Assembly (NCBI GenBank): GCA_040381555.1
Contig: JBEIHC010000037.1
Span: 1-24,080 of the forward strand
Direction of reading: 5' to 3'
Length of the DNA stretch: 24,080 nt
From: CANHCC01 sp040381555
GTDB lineage: Bacteria > Bacteroidota > Bacteroidia > J057 > RFSG01
The notes under the pieces are model-generated. The model saw only the letters and a program-made list of their open reading frames with translations, made no database searches and was not told the DNA's origin. Positions 1-7,989 of this stretch are shown piece by piece. Made by a program: the position numbers and the translations under genes. Position 1 is the stretch's first letter, and each line of letters begins with the position of its first letter.

Positions 1-671
1 AATACTTCTATGCCTTCACGAGAAATAAAATTCCCCCCATTGGCCACATCAATGTAAAAGGGCTGTCGGTCATCAAAGCAATAGATAAAACTATAACCGG
101 GTAAGATTACCCCTGCTATTGGCAACTCCAAGCGGGTAGCAATAGTCAAATACAACAAACAAAGGGATTGAGCATTTCCCTCTTTTTTAGACAGAACTTG
201 ATCTATAAAACACAGTCTTGGCAATTCAGGAGATTCTTTCAATAAGCTATATCCTTCCATCACGAAGAAAACATGATTGAACACACGCAGTTTGTCGAAG
301 GCATACATTTGTTCATTCATCTCCAGCCAGATTTTATTGGTCAAGCGGGTAATTTCTCCTTGGATTTTATTTTCCTCAATGGGGTTTTTCTGCAAGCGGC
401 TAAGGATAATCCAGGCAGAGAGTAAATCTTCTCCCCCGCCTTGACGCCAAGCCAGCAACTGAGAAGTGATACTTTCAGTTGTTAATGTTTCCATCAAGGC
501 CAATATAGCCTTTCGGATAGCTAAGTCCCCGACCTCATCAGCCAAAGCTTCTAATTTCAATAATCCTTCTTGTCCGGACTGAGCTATACGATTATGGGCA
601 ATTTCTCGAACCTCTGCATCTTCATCATCCAGCAATTTTACTAATGCCAACCATTCTGAATCTTTCAGCAT
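1..671 (-). CDS. SirB1/transglutaminase-like protein with HEAT-like N-terminus (3' end cut off by window)
   Basis: An open frame of 223 codons starts at the ATG at 669-671 and runs off the left edge without a stop, so the C-terminus is missing. Residues 1-90 are helical and HEAT-like (for example LLDDEDAEVREIAHNRI near 13-29). Residues about 128-223 match the SirB1/YchA family (transglutaminase-like core 2): FNHVFF at 131-136, KEGNAQSLCLLYL at 163-175, where the family usually has a GNPISLSLLYL-like string, LPGYSF at 190-195 and YIDVANGG at 206-213. The biochemical role of this family is poorly defined. The gene starts 9 bases after the stop of the carboxyltransferase gene and is probably cotranscribed with it. 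Family assignment is fairly sure; function is not. Confidence 0.75.
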   Translation of the reverse strand, partial: MLKDSEWLALVKLLDDEDAEVREIAHNRIAQSGQEGLLKLEALADEVGDLAIRKAILALMETLTTESITSQLLAWRQGGGEDLLSAWIILSRLQKNPIEENKIQGEITRLTNKIWLEMNEQMYAFDKLRVFNHVFFVMEGYSLLKESPELPRLCFIDQVLSKKEGNAQSLCLLYLTIATRLELPIAGVILPGYSFIYCFDDRQPFYIDVANGGNFISREGIEV

Positions 672-680
672 ATTCAATGA

Positions 681-2348
681 TTAGGTGCGGATAACCCCCA
701 GGCGATAGGGATGAATTTCCGGGTTATAATCGGCAGCTTCTAAGGCTTTGGAAATAACCATCCGGGTATTTCTAGGATCAATTATATCATCTACCCAAAG
801 ATGGGAAGCAGCATAATAGGGAGAAAGTTGGGTATTATACTTATCCGTAATTTCTTTGAGCAAAGCCGCCTGAGCCTCTGGGGTAATTTTTTCCCCTTTT
901 TTCTCTAACGCTGCCACCTGAATTTGCAATAATGTTTTGGCAGCCTGAGCACCTCCCATTACGGCAATTTGTGCAGAAGGCCATGCAAAAATCATTCGAG
1001 GATCATAAGCCTTACCGCACATAGCATAATTGCCGGCGCCATAAGAATTGCCTACAATAAAAGTTAATTTCGGAACGGTGCTATTCGCCATAGCATTCAC
1101 CATCTTGGCACCATCCTTTATGATACCCCCCTGCTCTGATTTACTGCCCACCATAAATCCGGTTACATCCTGAAAAAATATCAAGGGGATTTTTTTCTGG
1201 TTGCAGTTCATAATGAAATGCGCTGCTTTATCAGCAGAATCGGAATAGATGACTCCCCCAAATTGCATTTCCCCTTTTTTAGTTTTGGAAATCATCCGCT
1301 GGTTGGCTACTATGCCCACTGCAAATCCATCTATTCTTGCGTAGGCTGTGATAATCGTTTTGCCGTAGCCTTCTTTGTATTCCTCTAGCAGAGAATCATC
1401 CACGATGCACTTCAGCAATTCCTTCATATCATAAGGCTTGCTTCGCTCATCCGGAAGGATTCTCAATATTTCTGAGCTTTTTACTTTGGGCGCGATCGCT
1501 TCGATCCGATTAAATCCCGCTTTGGGATGAGGACCTAATTGTCCGACGAGGTATCTTACTTTTTCCAGACAGGATTCATCATCTTTCATTTTATAATCCG
1601 TTACTCCGGAAATTTCGGAGTGCATGACAGCCCCGCCGAGAGATTCTGCATCAATATCTTCCCCAATTGCAGATTTCACTAAATAAGGACCTGCTAAAAA
1701 TACCGAACCTGTGCCTTCCACAATCAAAGCCTCATCACTCATAATGGGAAGATACGCCCCACCAGCCACGCAGGAACCCATGATAGCGGCAATTTGCGGA
1801 ATGCCCATTCCACTGATGATGGCATTATTTCTAAAGATTCTGCCAAAATGTTCTTTATCCGGAAAAATCTCATCCTGCATGGGAAGAAACACACCAGCGC
1901 TATCTACCAGATAAATCAACGGGAGATGATTCTCCATGGCAATTTCCTGTGCCCGAAGATTTTTCTTTCCAGTCATTGGGAACCAAGCACCCGCTTTGAC
2001 AGTGGCATCATTGGCAATAATCATGCAAAGCCGCCCTGAAACCTTTCCAACGCCACAAACAACCCCTGCAGAGGGACATCCACCATATTCGGCATACATC
2101 CCTTCTGCGGCAAATGTGCCAATTTCTAGGAAATCATTTTTATCATCCAACAGCAAAGCGATTCTTTCCCTTGCGGTGAGTTTCCCTTTTTCCTTGTGCC
2201 GGGTGATGGCTGATTTACCTCCTCCTAAAGAAACGCGTTTAAAAGAATCCTGAAGATTGCGAATCTTATCCAGATTCACATCTTCATTAATATTGGCGGC
2301 CAATTCTTCTTTAGAAATGCCAGCCTGGGTATTGTGTGTACCAGACAT
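681..2348 (-). CDS. Acyl-CoA carboxylase carboxyltransferase (beta) subunit, methylcrotonyl-CoA carboxylase type
   Basis: A 555-residue biotin-dependent carboxyltransferase, which moves the carboxyl group from carboxybiotin to an acyl-CoA. KLTARERIALLLD (56-68) is the family N-terminal signature. IANDATVKAGAWFP (111-124), LRAQEIAMENHLP (131-143) and FPDKEHFGR (162-170) resemble the MCC beta chain more than the propionyl-CoA type. The two oxyanion-hole loops are GSCVAGGAYLP (191-201) and GNSYGAGNYAM (433-443). The insert near 478-520 ending in SPYYAASHLWVDDIIDP is also typical of MCC, so 3-methylcrotonyl-CoA (leucine breakdown) is the likeliest substrate, though other acyl-CoAs are possible. 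No biotin carboxylase or biotin carrier gene lies nearby, so the alpha subunit must be encoded elsewhere. It lies 52 bases downstream of the receiver gene. Confidence 0.9.
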   Translation of the reverse strand: MSGTHNTQAGISKEELAANINEDVNLDKIRNLQDSFKRVSLGGGKSAITRHKEKGKLTARERIALLLDDKNDFLEIGTFAAEGMYAEYGGCPSAGVVCGVGKVSGRLCMIIANDATVKAGAWFPMTGKKNLRAQEIAMENHLPLIYLVDSAGVFLPMQDEIFPDKEHFGRIFRNNAIISGMGIPQIAAIMGSCVAGGAYLPIMSDEALIVEGTGSVFLAGPYLVKSAIGEDIDAESLGGAVMHSEISGVTDYKMKDDESCLEKVRYLVGQLGPHPKAGFNRIEAIAPKVKSSEILRILPDERSKPYDMKELLKCIVDDSLLEEYKEGYGKTIITAYARIDGFAVGIVANQRMISKTKKGEMQFGGVIYSDSADKAAHFIMNCNQKKIPLIFFQDVTGFMVGSKSEQGGIIKDGAKMVNAMANSTVPKLTFIVGNSYGAGNYAMCGKAYDPRMIFAWPSAQIAVMGGAQAAKTLLQIQVAALEKKGEKITPEAQAALLKEITDKYNTQLSPYYAASHLWVDDIIDPRNTRMVISKALEAADYNPEIHPYRLGVIRT

Positions 2349-2400
2349 TCGTCAGGAATTAATTATGTGATAAGAACCTGCAATAAATAGGAGAAAATAA

Positions 2401-2946
2401 CTAGCGAACTTCTCCGAGATTTTTGCTTCCTAAGATATCCAAACCTAATCCTAACCAGAGGTAAAGGATAAAAACAATTAGCCCAAAGAAACCAATAATT
2501 GCTAATCGGAACATGAGTTTGTACAATTTAGTTTCCTGAACGAGTTTACGCTCTTTCAGGATTTTCTTCATTACCTGTTCAAGGCGAACGAAAACGCTTT
2601 CATTTTTGATAACATAATCGAAGGCACCATACTTAATACAATTAACAGCGACCTCGATTCTATCTTGTCCAGACACCATAATTACAAATGGGTCGTTGGG
2701 CAATTCCATTAACTTTCTGAGGACAGCCAATCCATTGGCCGCATCCACATCCTTGGAATTGAGGTAATAATCTAGGACCACGATATCTGGATTAACACCA
2801 GAGGTACGAATTGCTTTCAGTGCTTCTTCCCCTGTTCCAAATGTCAGGATACTGAAGTTACGAAATTTTGCCAAGGTATCCTTGGTCATTTCTGCTTGCA
2901 TCGGATCATCGTCCACGATGAAGACACTCATTTTTTTATCTGCCAT
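2401..2946 (-). CDS. Response regulator receiver protein with C-terminal transmembrane anchor
   Basis: A 181-residue protein. Residues 6-130 form a receiver domain with the full active site: acidic cluster D12-D14, phospho-acceptor D59 in VVLDYY, S92 in MVSGQD and K114 in YVIKNES. There is no DNA-binding or enzymatic output domain. After a basic linker (126-143) comes one strongly hydrophobic helix, about 146-168, and a short polar tail ending GSKNLGEVR. This would hold the receiver on the cytoplasmic face of the inner membrane. It is the last gene of the kinase/HPt set, 22 bases after the HPt gene, so it is a natural end point for that phosphorelay. A receiver followed only by a membrane helix is unusual. 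What it does once phosphorylated cannot be told from sequence. Confidence 0.9.
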   Translation of the reverse strand: MADKKMSVFIVDDDPMQAEMTKDTLAKFRNFSILTFGTGEEALKAIRTSGVNPDIVVLDYYLNSKDVDAANGLAVLRKLMELPNDPFVIMVSGQDRIEVAVNCIKYGAFDYVIKNESVFVRLEQVMKKILKERKLVQETKLYKLMFRLAIIGFFGLIVFILYLWLGLGLDILGSKNLGEVR

Positions 2947-2968
2947 TTTGGTATGTATGAGGGGATGA

Positions 2969-3316
2969 TTAAGAAATTTCTGCTTTTAATTCTATTTCTG
3001 CCTGATGACAGATGGCGACAAAATTATTCATACAAGTGGGAATATCCTCCAATTGAATTTGTTCATCTGCCATTTTTTCAATTTGCTGGGCTAGATCTTG
3101 CCCTTTTTTTACTCCCATATACCCTAACTGTGACTTCAGTGTGTGTACTGCATTTTTTAGTCTAGGCCAATCTTGATCGCTTGAGGCCTTTTGTGCAGAC
3201 TCTAGTTGCCCGGGAAGCATAGTTAAAAACAGGTGAATATACTTTTCCTTCCGTGCACTATCCCCTCCTGAAAGTTGATTAAGGGTGGTTAGATCAGTAA
3301 CTTTATTTGATTCCAT
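2969..3316 (-). CDS. Stand-alone HPt (histidine phosphotransfer) protein
   Basis: A 115-residue, all-helical soluble protein. The HPt signature AVHTLKSQLGYMG (56-68) contains the phospho-accepting H58 followed by the conserved K61. The N-terminal helix has the usual FLTMLPGQLESAQKA pattern (30-44). Such proteins carry a phosphoryl group from the receiver of a hybrid kinase to a final response regulator. Its position between the hybrid kinase (44 bases upstream) and the receiver protein (22 bases downstream) fits that role. An exact TAnnTTTG motif ends one base before the ATG (3318-3325). Confidence 0.88.
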   Translation of the reverse strand: MESNKVTDLTTLNQLSGGDSARKEKYIHLFLTMLPGQLESAQKASSDQDWPRLKNAVHTLKSQLGYMGVKKGQDLAQQIEKMADEQIQLEDIPTCMNNFVAICHQAEIELKAEIS

Positions 3317-3317
3317 T

Positions 3318-3325
3318 CAAAAGTA
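3318..3325 (-). promoter_or_regulatory. TAnnTTTG motif directly before the HPt start codon
   Basis: On the minus strand it reads TACTTTTG, an exact match to the Bacteroidota -7 element, one base before the HPt ATG. Transcription from it would begin inside the start codon region, so it is either a leaderless promoter or chance. Confidence 0.25.
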
Positions 3326-3360
3326 TAATTATCCTGATGAGAGAGAAGCCCCAAAAGTTA

Positions 3361-5217
3361 TTAGACAAAGATATCCGGATCAGGGTAAAAAACCAAATGA
3401 GCCAGATTCTTGAGAAGTTTATCGGGATCAAAAGGCTTTGAAACATAGCCATTCATACCCAAATGCCGGCAAGCATCCTTTTCAGAGGGCGAGTTATTCG
3501 CAGTCATAGCCAGAATACGGACATTTTTATCTATTTTCCTTAATTCTGCGGTTGCCTGCCAGCCATCCAATACAGGCATATTCAAATCTGTCAGAATGAT
3601 ATCATAATGATTTTTAGCATGCATTTCCAACATTTCCTGACCATTTTCGGCTTGATCAAATACAGAATCAGGCAACAAATCCTTGAGTAAATCTTCCGCA
3701 ACAATGCGATTAAATGCATTGTCATCCGTAATGAGAATTCTCTTTCCAGAAAGAACAATTGCAGGCTCGGGCTGTACAGGCTTGGAGCCTGATTTGTATT
3801 TCTCAAGCAAGGTAAACATTTTGAGCAAGAGGTCTTCTGGTTCAAATGGTTTTCCTATGACATCATCCATTCCTGCTTGCAAGCAAGCTTCAATTTCGGG
3901 TCGTGTTACGCCTGCAGTCATGGCCATTATAGGCAAGTGGCCTGAGGTATTTTTTTCTCTGAGTCGAAGCAAACGAGAAGCTTCAAAACCATCCATGACG
4001 GGCATATTCACATCCATCAGGATGATGTCCACTCTGTGCTCAAGAAGATAATCAATCGCTTCTTGCCCATTTTCCGCTACTTCTATTCTTGTATCTGAAA
4101 TCAGGGATTTCAAGGTATCAACGGCCACCATTTGGTTAAAGGGATTGTCTTCAACCAGTAAAATCCTAATTCCATTCAACCTGAGCGCCAGATCCTCTAT
4201 TCCTTCGGGTTTGCTTAACTCAGAATCAGTTTTCTCTACTGCCGGATAGGGTATTTCAAAGAAAAAGGTTGTGCCCACCCCCACAATTGATCGAAGCCCA
4301 ATATTGCCACCTTGCTGCTCTACTAACTGTTTGGAGATGGTTAGCCCTAAGCCTGTTCCTCCAAATTTCCGGGTAGTGTCTGCTCCTGCTTGGCTATAGA
4401 TTTCAAATACTGCTTGTTGCCGATCCTCTGGTATTCCAATACCCGTATCTTGAATTTCTAGGAGCATAGTGAACGCACCCTCTTCCCTTTTTTTCCAGAT
4501 AGCCTTAATTATTACAGAACCTTTTTCGGTGAATTTAACTGCATTACCGGTAAGATTCAGTAGAATCTGGCTTAAGCGAACAGGGTCTCCAGCCAACCAT
4601 TGAGGCAGGGCAGGGTCGAATTCTAACTTGAGTGCAATTCCTTTTTCTTCCACACGAAAACGCAGCGTATCTTGAATTCCCTGGCAAACCTCTCGTAATG
4701 AAAAAGGGATGGATTCGAATTCCATTCTGCCAGCCTCAATCTTAGAAAGATCCAGGATATCATTGATAATGACCAAGAGATTTTCAGAGGAATGCAGAAT
4801 GGCATCGAGGTATTTTTTCTGCTGGGCATCCAGTCTGGTTTTAAGCAACAACCGGGTCATTCCCAGCACTGCATTCATGGGAGTGCGAATTTCATGGCTC
4901 ATATTGGCCAAGAATTGTTCTTTAAACTTTTCAGAACTTTCTGCTCGGTGCCGCGCCTGCTCAGCATGAAGACGGGCATCTTCCAATTCTTTAGACTTTT
5001 TGCGCAGTTCAACATTTCCGGATTGCAATTTAGACTGCAACCGATCACTTACCTTAGTAAGTACACTCGTTTCGTTTAATAAAGTTTCGTATTGGGATAT
5101 GAGTAAATGAAAACTTGAAAGGAGTTGATCTTTTCCAAGATTCTCTCTTGCAGCCAATAGCTGCATTTCGTCTAAAAAAGCTTTTTCTTTTTCAAATACT
5201 CCCTGTGATTTAGCCAT
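3361..5217 (-). CDS. Cytosolic hybrid histidine kinase with two receiver domains
   Basis: A 618-residue protein with no signal peptide, transmembrane segment or recognisable PAS/GAF domain. Residues 1-100 are a helical, probably coiled-coil region. HisKA follows, with phospho-accepting H108 in NMSHEIRTPMNAVLGM (105-120). The HATPase has N225 in NLTGNAVKFT, DTGIGIP (257-263) and GGTGLGL (286-292). Receiver 1 (about 350-470) has D357, D402, T434 and K456. Receiver 2 (about 492-610) has D498/D499, D544, T572 and K594. All catalytic residues are present, so it should be active as kinase and phospho-donor. It lies 11 bases after siaC and is followed by the HPt and receiver genes. With no sensor domain of its own, the signal probably comes from a partner protein; the adjacent SiaC is the obvious candidate (inference). 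Confidence 0.93.
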   Translation of the reverse strand: MAKSQGVFEKEKAFLDEMQLLAARENLGKDQLLSSFHLLISQYETLLNETSVLTKVSDRLQSKLQSGNVELRKKSKELEDARLHAEQARHRAESSEKFKEQFLANMSHEIRTPMNAVLGMTRLLLKTRLDAQQKKYLDAILHSSENLLVIINDILDLSKIEAGRMEFESIPFSLREVCQGIQDTLRFRVEEKGIALKLEFDPALPQWLAGDPVRLSQILLNLTGNAVKFTEKGSVIIKAIWKKREEGAFTMLLEIQDTGIGIPEDRQQAVFEIYSQAGADTTRKFGGTGLGLTISKQLVEQQGGNIGLRSIVGVGTTFFFEIPYPAVEKTDSELSKPEGIEDLALRLNGIRILLVEDNPFNQMVAVDTLKSLISDTRIEVAENGQEAIDYLLEHRVDIILMDVNMPVMDGFEASRLLRLREKNTSGHLPIMAMTAGVTRPEIEACLQAGMDDVIGKPFEPEDLLLKMFTLLEKYKSGSKPVQPEPAIVLSGKRILITDDNAFNRIVAEDLLKDLLPDSVFDQAENGQEMLEMHAKNHYDIILTDLNMPVLDGWQATAELRKIDKNVRILAMTANNSPSEKDACRHLGMNGYVSKPFDPDKLLKNLAHLVFYPDPDIFV

Positions 5218-5228
5218 GCAAATGTCTA

Positions 5229-5618
5229 TTATTCATCGTATTCAACGAGTTCAAAGGGAATTTTCACCATTATCTGATAATCTTCGCCTGCCTCTTTCAT
5301 ATCCTCATCATCCCTTAAATAATGCCATCGAATGATGATTCGCCCATTTTGAGCCAATTTTTCCAGCGTACGAAGCATTTCCAAAATATATTTCGAAGAG
5401 GAAGTATTAAAATAATCTAGTTTAAAATTCACTTCCACTTTTTCAGGATCTGTCTCTGCGAAGTCTGTAAGCCAATCCAAAATGGGGCTGTAATATTCTT
5501 CTGAATTTTCAGGTATAGAGGTACCCGAAAAAGATAAGGAACCAGATACGGGATCTAGATAAACTCGGGGTGAATCTTCCGTTGGCTCTAGAGATAAAAT
5601 ATTTACGGTCTTCTTCAT
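5229..5618 (-). CDS. siaC: SiaC-family regulatory phosphoprotein (DUF1987)
   Basis: A 129-residue soluble alpha/beta protein. The N-terminal pattern of short strands with YLDPVSGSLSFSGTSIPENS (20-39), the YFNTSSSK motif (69-76) and the RWHY strand near 97-100 identify the DUF1987/SiaC family. In Pseudomonas aeruginosa SiaC, Thr68 in the equivalent motif is phosphorylated by SiaB and dephosphorylated by SiaA, and the dephosphorylated form activates the diguanylate cyclase SiaD. Thr72 is the likely counterpart here. The gene sits between siaB-like (21 bases upstream) and the hybrid kinase (11 bases downstream). No cyclase is present, so its target probably differs. A TAnnTTTG motif ends two bases before the ATG. 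Confidence 0.9.
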   Translation of the reverse strand: MKKTVNILSLEPTEDSPRVYLDPVSGSLSFSGTSIPENSEEYYSPILDWLTDFAETDPEKVEVNFKLDYFNTSSSKYILEMLRTLEKLAQNGRIIIRWHYLRDDEDMKEAGEDYQIMVKIPFELVEYDE

Positions 5619-5620
5619 GT

Positions 5621-5628
5621 CAAATTTA
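5621..5628 (-). promoter_or_regulatory. TAnnTTTG motif directly before the siaC start codon
   Basis: On the minus strand it reads TAAATTTG, an exact -7 consensus match, two bases before the siaC ATG. The family N-terminus supports this ATG, so use of this promoter would give a leaderless or near-leaderless transcript. No -33 TTG was found. Confidence 0.3.
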
Positions 5629-5639
5629 CACTAAAGGAC

Positions 5640-6188
5640 TTAAGCATCAGGGGTAATTTTATTTAATACGCGAATCTGGAGAACGAGAAAATCCAGATGC
5701 TCATTGGCAGGCTCAATGAAGCAGTCTAATCCCCCTCCCGCTTTACGGACGATATCAATCAATCCTAAACCAGCTCCCCCTTTTTCGGACATTTCATTTT
5801 TTCCCATGTTATTCATATAGAATTGTCGCAATTCATCCTTGGACATTGTGTTTAACATTCTCACTCGCTTCAGAACGAATTCAGACATGGCTCTTTGAAT
5901 ATGATTTCCAGTAGATATCAAATACCCGTCTGCATCACGAGTAACCATTAGGGTAGATAAAGCCTTTTCCCCTTTGGCTTCTGCATCAACATGTTTAATT
6001 AAGTTCTGCACCAATTCAACCAAAATATTGAATATTTTTTTTCGAATAGGCACACTTTCTTTTAGATCCACTAAGCTACTTTCTGTTGAGCGCAAAATGC
6101 TTCTAAGCACTTCAGGTCCTATCTTACCTTTAAAAGCAGATATCACCTGATTCTCATTCAATTTTATAAAGTATGCTTGCGAGTTCAT
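5640..6188 (-). CDS. siaB: SiaB-family protein kinase (GHKL fold, DUF6272)
   Basis: 182 residues from the ATG at 6186-6188. A GTG three codons upstream (6195-6197) is an alternative start. It is a stand-alone GHKL-type ATPase domain: an N-box-like ELVQNLIKH with E58 and N62, and the glycine-rich lid GGAGLGL (137-143) followed by IDIVRKAGGG. SiaB proteins phosphorylate SiaC on the Thr of its NTSS motif, opposed by the SiaA phosphatase. The order phosphatase-siaB-siaC matches the Pseudomonas siaABC order. It lacks a dimerisation/HisKA region, which argues against an ordinary histidine kinase and for the anti-sigma/SiaB style. An exact TAnnTTTG at 6201-6208 suggests an internal promoter for siaB and the downstream genes. 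Confidence 0.87.
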   Translation of the reverse strand: MNSQAYFIKLNENQVISAFKGKIGPEVLRSILRSTESSLVDLKESVPIRKKIFNILVELVQNLIKHVDAEAKGEKALSTLMVTRDADGYLISTGNHIQRAMSEFVLKRVRMLNTMSKDELRQFYMNNMGKNEMSEKGGAGLGLIDIVRKAGGGLDCFIEPANEHLDFLVLQIRVLNKITPDA

Positions 6189-6200
6189 TTCTAGCACTTA

Positions 6201-6208
6201 CAAATATA
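6201..6208 (-). promoter_or_regulatory. Putative internal -7 promoter element for the siaB-to-receiver genes
   Basis: On the minus strand it reads TATATTTG, an exact TAnnTTTG match in the 37-base gap between the phosphatase stop and the siaB ATG, 12 bases before that ATG and 3 bases before the alternative GTG. It could let siaB, siaC and the phosphorelay genes be expressed apart from the phosphatase. A TTG lies 12 bases upstream, closer than the usual -33 spacing. Confidence 0.4.
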
Positions 6209-6225
6209 CAAAGGAGTTGTCAATT

Positions 6226-7965
6226 TCATACTTTCAGTGCCCAAAGCAACATATCATCCAACTGACGGGTATTACCCTGCCACTCTTTCATTCTTCTATC
6301 CAATTCTGCGTACTGTTCATTTTCAGGATAGTCCATTATTTCCTGAATCCATTCTGTTAATTTACGGGTTGAAAGTTTGCGTTTCTTTTCTCCCCCCATC
6401 TGATCAGGCAATCCATCTGTAAACATAATCAAGCAATCGCCTTTTTCTAAGGCAAGTTCATGCTCCACGAACATCTTTTCTTCTAAATAAAAACCCCCAA
6501 TAGAGTATTTATTACCTTTATGAATTTCCAGCACCCCTTTTCTTAAATGCAATAGCGGTCTGTTTGCTCCTGAGAAAATTACTTTAGAATTCTTTTTATC
6601 ATAAGCCAAAAATATCATATCCATTCCATCCCTAGGATCTTTGCGCTCACCAGTTTGACGGAGTACCTGAAAAATTCTTTCATTCATTCTGGAAAGAACC
6701 TGAGCAGGAGAATATATTTTCTGGACCTCTACCGTTTCAGAAAGAAGATTAGCACCTATCAAGGACATAAATGCACCCGGTACTCCATGGCCAGTACAAT
6801 CTACCACAGCCTTAAAACGATATTCAGGATTTTCGAAATACCAATAAAAATCTCCGCTGACAATATCACGGGGACGGAAGTAAAGAAGATTATTGGAAAA
6901 TAATTTTGAGATAGAATGAATGGCAGGCAAAGAGGCATCTTGAATGCGTTTTGCATAACTAATACTATCGGTGATCTGACGATTCTTTGTGGTAATTTCT
7001 AACTGATTTTTCTCAATCTCTTCTTTTTGAGCAATAATTTCTTCATTGCGTTTACTGAGTTCTCGATTGCTTCGTTTATTTACCCGATACAAATTGAACA
7101 TCAGAAAAACCAGTAACAAGACCATAACAATCCCCGCTATCAAGCCTTGACGAATTAATTTTTCATTTTCGAGTTCTGAATTGCGAATTTCAATCTCTTT
7201 TTTCTCCAGCTCCAATTGATTTTGAATCAATTGATTCTGAAACTTCATCTGCTCAATCGCTTTTACATTCTCTAATAGTTGCTGGCCGCGCAGGGAAGTA
7301 TCTTCAGCCAGTTTGCGTATTTCGGCGGCCCTTATTTCCGCTTCTAATTGCCGGCGACGGATTTCATTTTCCTTATCGCGCAGTTGATTGTCCTGCATAT
7401 TTCGAGAACCACGCAAAGAATCTAACTCACGCTGATTCCGGAGCAGCTCTTGGCCCATTTTCTTGTTCGCCTGATTGATTTCTTCCGATACTCCTGAAGG
7501 AACAGTTCTAATGATAATTTTTTCCTGCGGCTGTTGCTTTGAATCGTCTCTTTGTGCAATCGGAGTACCAACAGGCACCAATTCTCCGAATCTAAATGCG
7601 TTATCCAATTCTACCACACAATTGTAGCCGGTATTTCCAGCAAGTTTTAATACTGCAGTATAATACAATCCACTTTTATTATTGGCAGTTTTAAAAGATT
7701 TAAACGCGGTGACAGTGCCAGCATAACCTGGGGTAAGTCTGGATAGATCCATTTTAGAAAGCAAAATGGATTGCCAGTAAACGAATTTGAAACTCCCATC
7801 AGGATTTGACCCCTTCCCAAGTTGAATGGGATCATTAATACGGTAGGAATTACCTGAGGGCACATTCGTATATGACTCGGCAGACTGAGAATGTCCGCGA
7901 GTAAAGAAAATCGTAAATAAAAATATAAAGGCCAATAGCCTTATGTATAGGAACTGCACGGTCAT
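6226..7965 (-). CDS. Membrane SpoIIE/PP2C-type serine phosphatase (SiaA-like)
   Basis: 579 residues. Residues 1-27 form a signal peptide ending near GHSQS. Residues 28-150 are a non-helical extracytoplasmic domain that I do not recognise. Residues 158-270 are a charged coiled coil, 273-293 a transmembrane helix, and 295-335 a second coiled coil (signalling helix). Residues 350-579 form the SpoIIE-type PP2C domain. Its metal-binding acids are all present: D372 in SGDFYW, D389 in VVDCTGHGVPGAFMS, D446/D449, D517 in MFTDGLPD and D570/D571. This is the arrangement expected of a SiaA equivalent that senses outside the membrane and dephosphorylates SiaC inside, but the Pseudomonas protein uses a different sensor and a HAMP domain. 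It ends 37 bases before the siaB ATG. Confidence 0.9.
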   Translation of the reverse strand: MTVQFLYIRLLAFIFLFTIFFTRGHSQSAESYTNVPSGNSYRINDPIQLGKGSNPDGSFKFVYWQSILLSKMDLSRLTPGYAGTVTAFKSFKTANNKSGLYYTAVLKLAGNTGYNCVVELDNAFRFGELVPVGTPIAQRDDSKQQPQEKIIIRTVPSGVSEEINQANKKMGQELLRNQRELDSLRGSRNMQDNQLRDKENEIRRRQLEAEIRAAEIRKLAEDTSLRGQQLLENVKAIEQMKFQNQLIQNQLELEKKEIEIRNSELENEKLIRQGLIAGIVMVLLLVFLMFNLYRVNKRSNRELSKRNEEIIAQKEEIEKNQLEITTKNRQITDSISYAKRIQDASLPAIHSISKLFSNNLLYFRPRDIVSGDFYWYFENPEYRFKAVVDCTGHGVPGAFMSLIGANLLSETVEVQKIYSPAQVLSRMNERIFQVLRQTGERKDPRDGMDMIFLAYDKKNSKVIFSGANRPLLHLRKGVLEIHKGNKYSIGGFYLEEKMFVEHELALEKGDCLIMFTDGLPDQMGGEKKRKLSTRKLTEWIQEIMDYPENEQYAELDRRMKEWQGNTRQLDDMLLWALKV

Positions 7966-7989
7966 TTTTAGTAAAAATACAAAAATCCA

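Noticed and set aside
3683..4051. Plus-strand open frame of about 120 codons inside the hybrid kinase
   Set aside because: It is fully contained in the two receiver domains of a well-supported gene and has no recognisable domain.
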